18,588 bases of DNA from the NCBI GenBank assembly GCA_013360535.1, contig JABWBL010000011.1, positions 1-18,588 of the forward strand. Direction: 5' to 3'. The position numbers and the translations under genes were made by a program. The stretch's first letter is position 1; every line of letters starts with the position of its first letter. Below the pieces are notes generated by a model. The model searched no databases and was not told the DNA's origin. It was given only the letters and a program-made list of their open reading frames with translations. Shown here one piece after another: positions 16,601 to 18,588 of the stretch. This DNA is from Planctomycetaceae bacterium. GTDB taxonomy: Bacteria; Planctomycetota; UBA1135; GCA-002686595.

Positions 16601-17040
16601 GGATCGAGCTCGGTCGGCACTTCCGGCCGCGCGCCCGGCACGTCCGCCGAGTGGCTCAGGTCGGGCCCGAGCTGGTTGCGCAGCCATTCCCAGCCGCGCT
16701 TGGGATTCTGGTCGAAGGTCAGGAGGTGCTGGCGCACCGCGATCTCGGCGTAGCGCGCGTTCGAGTCGCCGAAGCGCTCGCGCCACGTGCGCAGCAGGCT
16801 TTCGACCGCCGCGAAATCGCCCGCGTGCTGCCGCTCGAGGCACGACCAGTAGTAGAAGGTCTCACTGCCCGGGATCAGCTGCGCGAGCAGCGCCTTGCGG
16901 TCGGTCGAGAGCGCGAACTGCTCCTCGAAGTCGGCCTGCCGCCCTTGCGGCTCCGCCTGCGCCCGCGGCGCGAGGATCCCCAGCCCCAGTCCCGTCGCCA
17001 GCACCGCACCGCACGTCCAACGCTGCATCGTCCGTTCCAT
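10672..17040 (-). CDS. Giant secreted macroglobulin-like (alpha-2-macroglobulin-type MG domain) protein, 2122 residues
   Basis: A signal peptide (MERTMQRWTCGAVLATGLGL, then GILAPRAQA) leads a protein with no later membrane anchor. Residues about 30-420 look helical and solenoid-like. From about 436 come beta-rich MG/Ig-like domains (VKNVPKLLVKVYEIHALNYY and a second at about 530-560). A conserved-looking block at about 985-1020 reads LSDEYRYILERRFARKFPGN. Two low-complexity linkers follow: glycine-rich at about 1028-1060 (GTGGGAGGRFGGRKNLK) and Gly/Pro then acidic at about 1345-1415. A helical repeat-like stretch lies near 1825-1900. The end (2057-2087) carries KTYVKVYAKLANG and FHKDGYTDLRGRFDY. 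No CxEQ thioester is present and cysteines are few (about seven after the signal peptide). I chose ATG 17040 over 17049 because GAAGG at 17050-17054 sits nine bases before it. Macroglobulins trap proteases; whether this one does is unknown. Confidence 0.7.
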   Translation of the reverse strand: MERTMQRWTCGAVLATGLGLGILAPRAQAEPQGRQADFEEQFALSTDRKALLAQLIPGSETFYYWSCLERQHAGDFAAVESLLRTWRERFGDSNARYAEIAVRQHLLTFDQNPKRGWEWLRNQLGPDLSHSADVPGARPEVPTELDPASVSDAAWKERALAIHPRTVTGLRGAALERMAAEELDDALFASLMSQLRTADLPNVLELVLRHLELRNSGGFGSLPLHGALTLGQLEELARRRPALLNDEKFVNAWMVRLAPGADENVERDVGARRAYLERLATLTARLSGGFNSFKAHVAFHRLQLDLRTGELDLTRFQDYLRLPRNSTTTPRKAYENAERTREVAELGSQFSTGFGPIANDEPLVRALLERFLRDAADTKAFDALVEPTYLKRTFAETKILSNSGDMERWYTLLDDPGYYEQLKQRVELHFAPTQKEHFGADEAVGIELDVKNVPKLLVKVYEIHALNYYTATGREIDASIDLDGLVANEESTLEYAEGPLQRVRRKFDFPRLSKPGTYVVEFIGNGTASRAVIRKGGLELIARTGAAGHVVRVVDERGTAQPKAALHLEGRRYDANDKGEIVVPFTSKPGGKPVVLESGARVALGRFEHAQESYMLRGDGFVDVEQLRAGSKAQLVLRPWLLVNDSLASLSLLEDAVLAVTTTNFDGTAATAELRGLELRLDREFVHELVVPGRLARLEVTLRGKITRLSDGEKVEQACSLLSVDLSKLERGNTLDCPLLGRDAEGWFVDVLGRTGEAVADRVLQFQLKHRNYTDKFELSLRSNKEGRIRLGTLDGVQVVNCNGFGGEWRGWALEDELAQVPQVLRGVVGETLRIAHHSRATKLDRSVATLHSFKSKSASVRDEFERLALAGEYLELRGLAAGDYLLWLKDVQASVRVQVTAGEKRDGWAIGANRALELVDSAPLAIRGVALEGDEVVVRLSGADPDARVHVFATRYMPALSVGRLGYEPDLPQRSLALEIPESDLRAGRELSDEYRYILERRFARKFPGNMLARPSLLLNPWELDEAFTSIGTGGGAGGRFGGRKNLKARGGSGREMESRDSVPAGEAGLEPNYEFLGGARTLAANLIPDKDGVVRVKRGQLGDGTFVHVVALDSGDRVSRSLALAGTPLVARDRRLMTALDPAKHRVEQRRIELVKAGETLKVDEASTEALQVYSTLGDVFAYFLGRGGNAAGLAPFEFLTRWPKLDAQEKRRLYSEHACHELHLFLLRKDAKFFEEVVKPYLANKLEKQFLDHWLLGDDVARYLEPRRFEQLNVLERILLTQRVQGRTAAGQRWVRDAVEVRPVDLAQLERDFQTALGGLAKDQANPFDNLGFNDAVTLGFLTDRSAGAPARQAPGAPGLIGGGGNMPSPEKAGEPGSDSKRKNDGADDFFIGEGERNELAESEELDKRAFKDAEGDVALRRAQEQQLFVPVGTTKVFAERNYWNVMLHEQGGWLVAPDRFWLDFAQAAGATPFLSTNFPQATDSLNEMLLALAVLDLPFEAAAPKVEDAQGIRTILPASPVLAVRKELRESPKATAATPMLVTQRVARLDDRHEIVDGMQREKYVRGEFLSRVPYTLQVVLTNPTAEPHEVELLVQLPAGSVPLSAGRSTKGVSLRLEPYSTARLESPFYFPKPGKFAHYPVHVAEKEQLVAFADALDFNVLSEPSQVDATSWEYVSQRGSLEDVLKLLDKSNLEQVSLPSVAWRMRDRKAYEALTGALRARLAYDSTLWGYALLHEDKLGARELLEHDRGLSQVAGPWLQSPLVRIDPVLELESEQLEFDPLVNPRAHAFGAKREVRNQLAEQRWRELLSILCHKPTLSAEDLMQATYQLLLQDRIEEALATLARVDERQVREKLQLDYLRAYAAFFSDNPGTARAIAERYREFPVERWQKLFGEVLAQLDEAEGKAVARNVGEDRNTRQAALAAAAPVLELSVEDGGLVVRHSNLTGCELSYFPMDIEFLFSTNPFVGQDSQAFAFVKPRATAQLALSATAAQTKVEVPAEVRGANVLVEVRSGGLVRRVPLLQGTLRVQWMEDFGQLAVTSSTSGKALPKTYVKVYAKLANGTVRFHKDGYTDLRGRFDYASMSGEGANDATRYAVLVASESEGAAIREIAPPAR

Positions 17041-17049
17041 TCGTGGCAT

Positions 17050-17054
17050 CCTTC
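17050..17054 (-). promoter_or_regulatory. Shine-Dalgarno site deciding the giant gene's start
   Basis: On the minus strand GAAGG directly abuts an ATG at 17049, too close to serve it. It is nine bases before the in-frame ATG at 17040. The later start also gives a shorter, more typical signal-peptide N-region. A third in-frame ATG (17028) is possible. Confidence 0.45.
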
Positions 17055-17088
17055 GTCGCGCTCTTCCGGGAGGGCCGCGTCTCGCGCG

Positions 17089-17094
17089 ACTCTA
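17089..17094 (-). promoter_or_regulatory. Candidate -10 box (TAGAGT) for the giant gene
   Basis: On the minus strand TAGAGT, a TAnnnT match, lies about 50 bases before the chosen start at 17040 and stands out in GC-rich DNA. The expected -35 position reads TAGGAG, which matches TTGACA poorly. Confidence 0.25.
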
Positions 17095-17218
17095 GCGCCG
17101 CGCGAAACCCGCTCCTACACGGTCGTGCCAACGCCGCCGGGCCTCCGGAGTTTGGCGAATTCCCGATTTGGGCCGACGCCGGCAACCTCGCCCCGTGGCG
17201 ACCCCCGCCGGGCGCGGC

Positions 17219-17224
17219 TACCCT
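17219..17224 (+). promoter_or_regulatory. Candidate -10 box (TACCCT) for the membrane-protein pair
   Basis: TACCCT lies 28 bases before the ATG at 17253. Seventeen bases upstream of it is TGGCGA (17196-17201), a 3-of-6 match to TTGACA. This is weak evidence, given as the best promoter candidate on the plus side of this divergent region. Confidence 0.25.
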
Positions 17225-17252
17225 GCCAGCGCCTCTTCCCGAGAGCCTCCCG

Positions 17253-18089
17253 ATGAGCACTCCCGCCCGCGATCCGGCCGTGCACTACGGCCGCAGCCAC
17301 GACGTTCTGCCGCCCGACGACGACACCGCGCTCGCGGACTTTTTCGCCGAGCAGCACGCGCGACTCGAAGTCATCCGCCGCAACGAGATCTGGGACTGGC
17401 TGGGTGGCAACGTCCTCAGCTTCAGCCATCCCGAGCGCCTGCTGCGCGGAGTGTGGACCGAGATCGCGTCGATGGCGCTGCTCGTGCTCACGATCCTCGT
17501 CGCCGGCTTCACGCATGGGCCGGTGCTGTGGAGCTTCGCGGCGCTGACCCTCGCTTGCCTCGTTCTCGGTCGCTGGCTGCGCACGCAACCGCTGCGGCTG
17601 ACCGCCGCCCACTACCGACGCGCTGGCGCCTATCCCGCCGCGGTGTTCGCTTCGGGCACGGCCCGCGAGGACGAGCACGCCATTCCCTTCGTGCACGCGC
17701 TCGTCGGCTTCGAGGTGCGCAACTGGAAGGAGCTGCGGCAACTCGTCGCCGCGGCCGAACGCCTCGAAGCGCTCGTCGCGGGACGGGCCGAGGCGCCTGT
17801 GGAGCTGCGCGAGTTCGTCGGGCGGCTGCGCGCCGACCTCGAGGCGAAGGTGTGCGACACGACGCGCCTCGAGCTGCCCGCGGCATTCGGACTTCCCGCG
17901 ACCGAGGTCGTGCGCACGTACTACGGCCCGCAGTGGCTGCCCGACGGCGGGCTCGACTCGCGCCTCCTGTTCGTGCTCGCCGACCGCGCCCACCGCGGCC
18001 CCGACCGCTCGCGCGTGATGTTCCACAACACGTGGGGCTGCGGCGCCGCGAGCCTCGCCGCGCACTTCCCGCTGGGAGGTGAGGCATGA
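17253..18089 (+). CDS. Hypothetical membrane protein, first of a coupled pair
   Basis: This is a 278-residue protein of unknown family. Residues 1-65 are soluble and acidic-polar (DDDTALADFFAEQHARLEVI). Two adjacent hydrophobic segments follow at about 72-90 and 92-108 (EIASMALLVLTILVAGF; VLWSFAALTLACLVLG), ending in a basic turn (RWLRTQPLR). The rest is a cytoplasmic-looking domain with YRRAGAYPAAVFASG, a long amphipathic helix (ELRQLVAAAERLEALVAG) and a C-terminal alpha/beta portion. I chose the ATG at 17253 because the upstream in-frame stretch runs through the divergent promoter region and reads as random. Its stop overlaps the next gene's ATG. Its two-helix-then-domain plan resembles that gene. 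No function is proposed. Confidence 0.7.
   Translation: MSTPARDPAVHYGRSHDVLPPDDDTALADFFAEQHARLEVIRRNEIWDWLGGNVLSFSHPERLLRGVWTEIASMALLVLTILVAGFTHGPVLWSFAALTLACLVLGRWLRTQPLRLTAAHYRRAGAYPAAVFASGTAREDEHAIPFVHALVGFEVRNWKELRQLVAAAERLEALVAGRAEAPVELREFVGRLRADLEAKVCDTTRLELPAAFGLPATEVVRTYYGPQWLPDGGLDSRLLFVLADRAHRGPDRSRVMFHNTWGCGAASLAAHFPLGGEA
18075..18082 (+). promoter_or_regulatory. Full-length Shine-Dalgarno (GGAGGTGA) inside the upstream gene's end
   Basis: All eight bases match the complement of the usual 16S rRNA 3' end. GGAGG is six bases before the ATG at 18086, which itself overlaps the previous stop (ATGA). This fixes the start and suggests strong, coupled translation. Confidence 0.75.
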
Positions 18090-18588
18090 AGCCGCGTGAA
18101 CTGCGCGAGCAACTCGCGCGCCTGGAGTGGACCGGCAAGCTCGAGAAGCACATCCCGGAGGCGACGCCGGCGATGCCGTGGGCCGACGTGATCTCGATCC
18201 TGCCGTTCGTGTTCTACGCGGCGATCTTCGTGCACATGGTGAGGCTCGTGCTCGCCGCGGCCGAGGCCCAGAAGGCCGGTGGTGCGCCGCGCCCGCCGGA
18301 CGCCGAGCTCCTGTGGCTGGTCGCGCTGATCGTGCTCAGCCAGACCGCGCGCTTCGGCTGGGGGCTCGTGCGCACGCGCGAGGAGTCGATCGGCCGCCGC
18401 TTGCGCCGCAAGGGCAAGCTCGTGCCCACCGCGATCGTGCAGGCGAACAACAACTACTACGACCCCGACAACGAGGCTCCGTGGCCGGGGGCGCTGCTCC
18501 TGTCCTTCGACCCCGTCGCTCTCGAGGCGCCGGAACGGCTCGACGAGGTCGCGCGCGGGCTCGCGCGGCTCAAGCACGCCGACCGCAG
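18086..18588 (+). CDS. Hypothetical membrane protein, second of the pair, cut by the window edge
   Basis: Positions 18086-18588 give 167 complete codons and no stop. The protein starts MKPRELREQLARLEWTGKLE and has hydrophobic segments at about 37-56 (VISILPFVFYAAIFVHMVRL) and 73-86 (ELLWLVALIVLSQTARFG). A basic patch (GRRLRRKGK) comes next, then VPTAIVQANNNYYDPDNEAP and a helix (ERLDEVARGLARLKHADR). The order of two helices, basic turn, 'P.A.V.A' strand, acidic loop and helix parallels the protein at 17253, so the two may be remote paralogues that act together. Its ATG overlaps the previous TGA by the ATGA arrangement. The family is not recognised. Confidence 0.75.
   Translation, partial: MKPRELREQLARLEWTGKLEKHIPEATPAMPWADVISILPFVFYAAIFVHMVRLVLAAAEAQKAGGAPRPPDAELLWLVALIVLSQTARFGWGLVRTREESIGRRLRRKGKLVPTAIVQANNNYYDPDNEAPWPGALLLSFDPVALEAPERLDEVARGLARLKHADR

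Noticed and set aside
10672..17040. A classical thioester alpha-2-macroglobulin (yfhM-like)
   Set aside because: No CxEQ motif occurs anywhere in the protein and the order of regions differs, so only a general MG-like label is justified.
13273..17256. A 1327-codon open frame on the plus strand, antisense to the giant gene
   Set aside because: Its translation is a monotonous Arg/Leu/Glu/Ala mix with no signal peptide or domain. Long open antisense frames are expected opposite genes whose third codon positions are nearly all G or C.

Overview
This is an 18.6-kb, very GC-rich bacterial window. Most genes show extreme G/C preference at codon third positions. The best guess for the host is a Planctomycetota-like bacterium. 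The reasons are a secreted propeller protein with a C-terminal domain of a type I associate with planctomycete surface proteins, a secreted arylsulfotransferase-family propeller protein, and a giant secreted macroglobulin-like protein. This placement rests on protein style; there is no rRNA, tRNA or other marker in the window.

Layout. Positions 1-160 (minus) hold the start of a divergent gene that runs off the left edge. Positions 188-4279 (plus) hold an envelope-glycan block: a Wzx/MATE-like flippase, a GT39/ArnT-like membrane glycosyltransferase one base behind it, and a GT2 polyprenyl-phosphate glycosyltransferase that may have its own promoter. Positions 4280-6835 form a compositional island. 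A propeller protein (4653-6323) with clearly relaxed codon bias is flanked by about 370 and 510 bases with no convincing gene. Positions 6836-8788 (minus) encode a one-polypeptide amidotransferase: class II glutaminase, zinc ribbon, then a PP-loop domain like those of WbpG/PseA sugar amidotransferases. Divergent from it, 9094-10614 (plus) encodes the arylsulfotransferase-like protein. A perfect 16-bp hairpin with a short T-run closes that gene. It sits between it and the convergent 2122-residue giant protein (10672-17040, minus). Divergent from the giant gene are two translationally coupled small membrane proteins (17253-18089, and 18086 to beyond the right edge) that look like remote paralogues.

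How the genes fit together. The left half makes sense as production and export of a modified surface glycan: lipid-linked sugar donor synthesis, sugar transfer on the outer face, flipping of lipid-linked oligosaccharide, and glutamine-dependent sugar amidation. The right half encodes extracytoplasmic proteins of unclear role. I see no CRISPR array, RNA gene, insertion sequence, phage gene or defence cassette. The two most interesting items are the giant protein, which lacks the thioester motif of classical alpha-2-macroglobulins and has two glycine-rich or charged linkers, and the fused amidotransferase.
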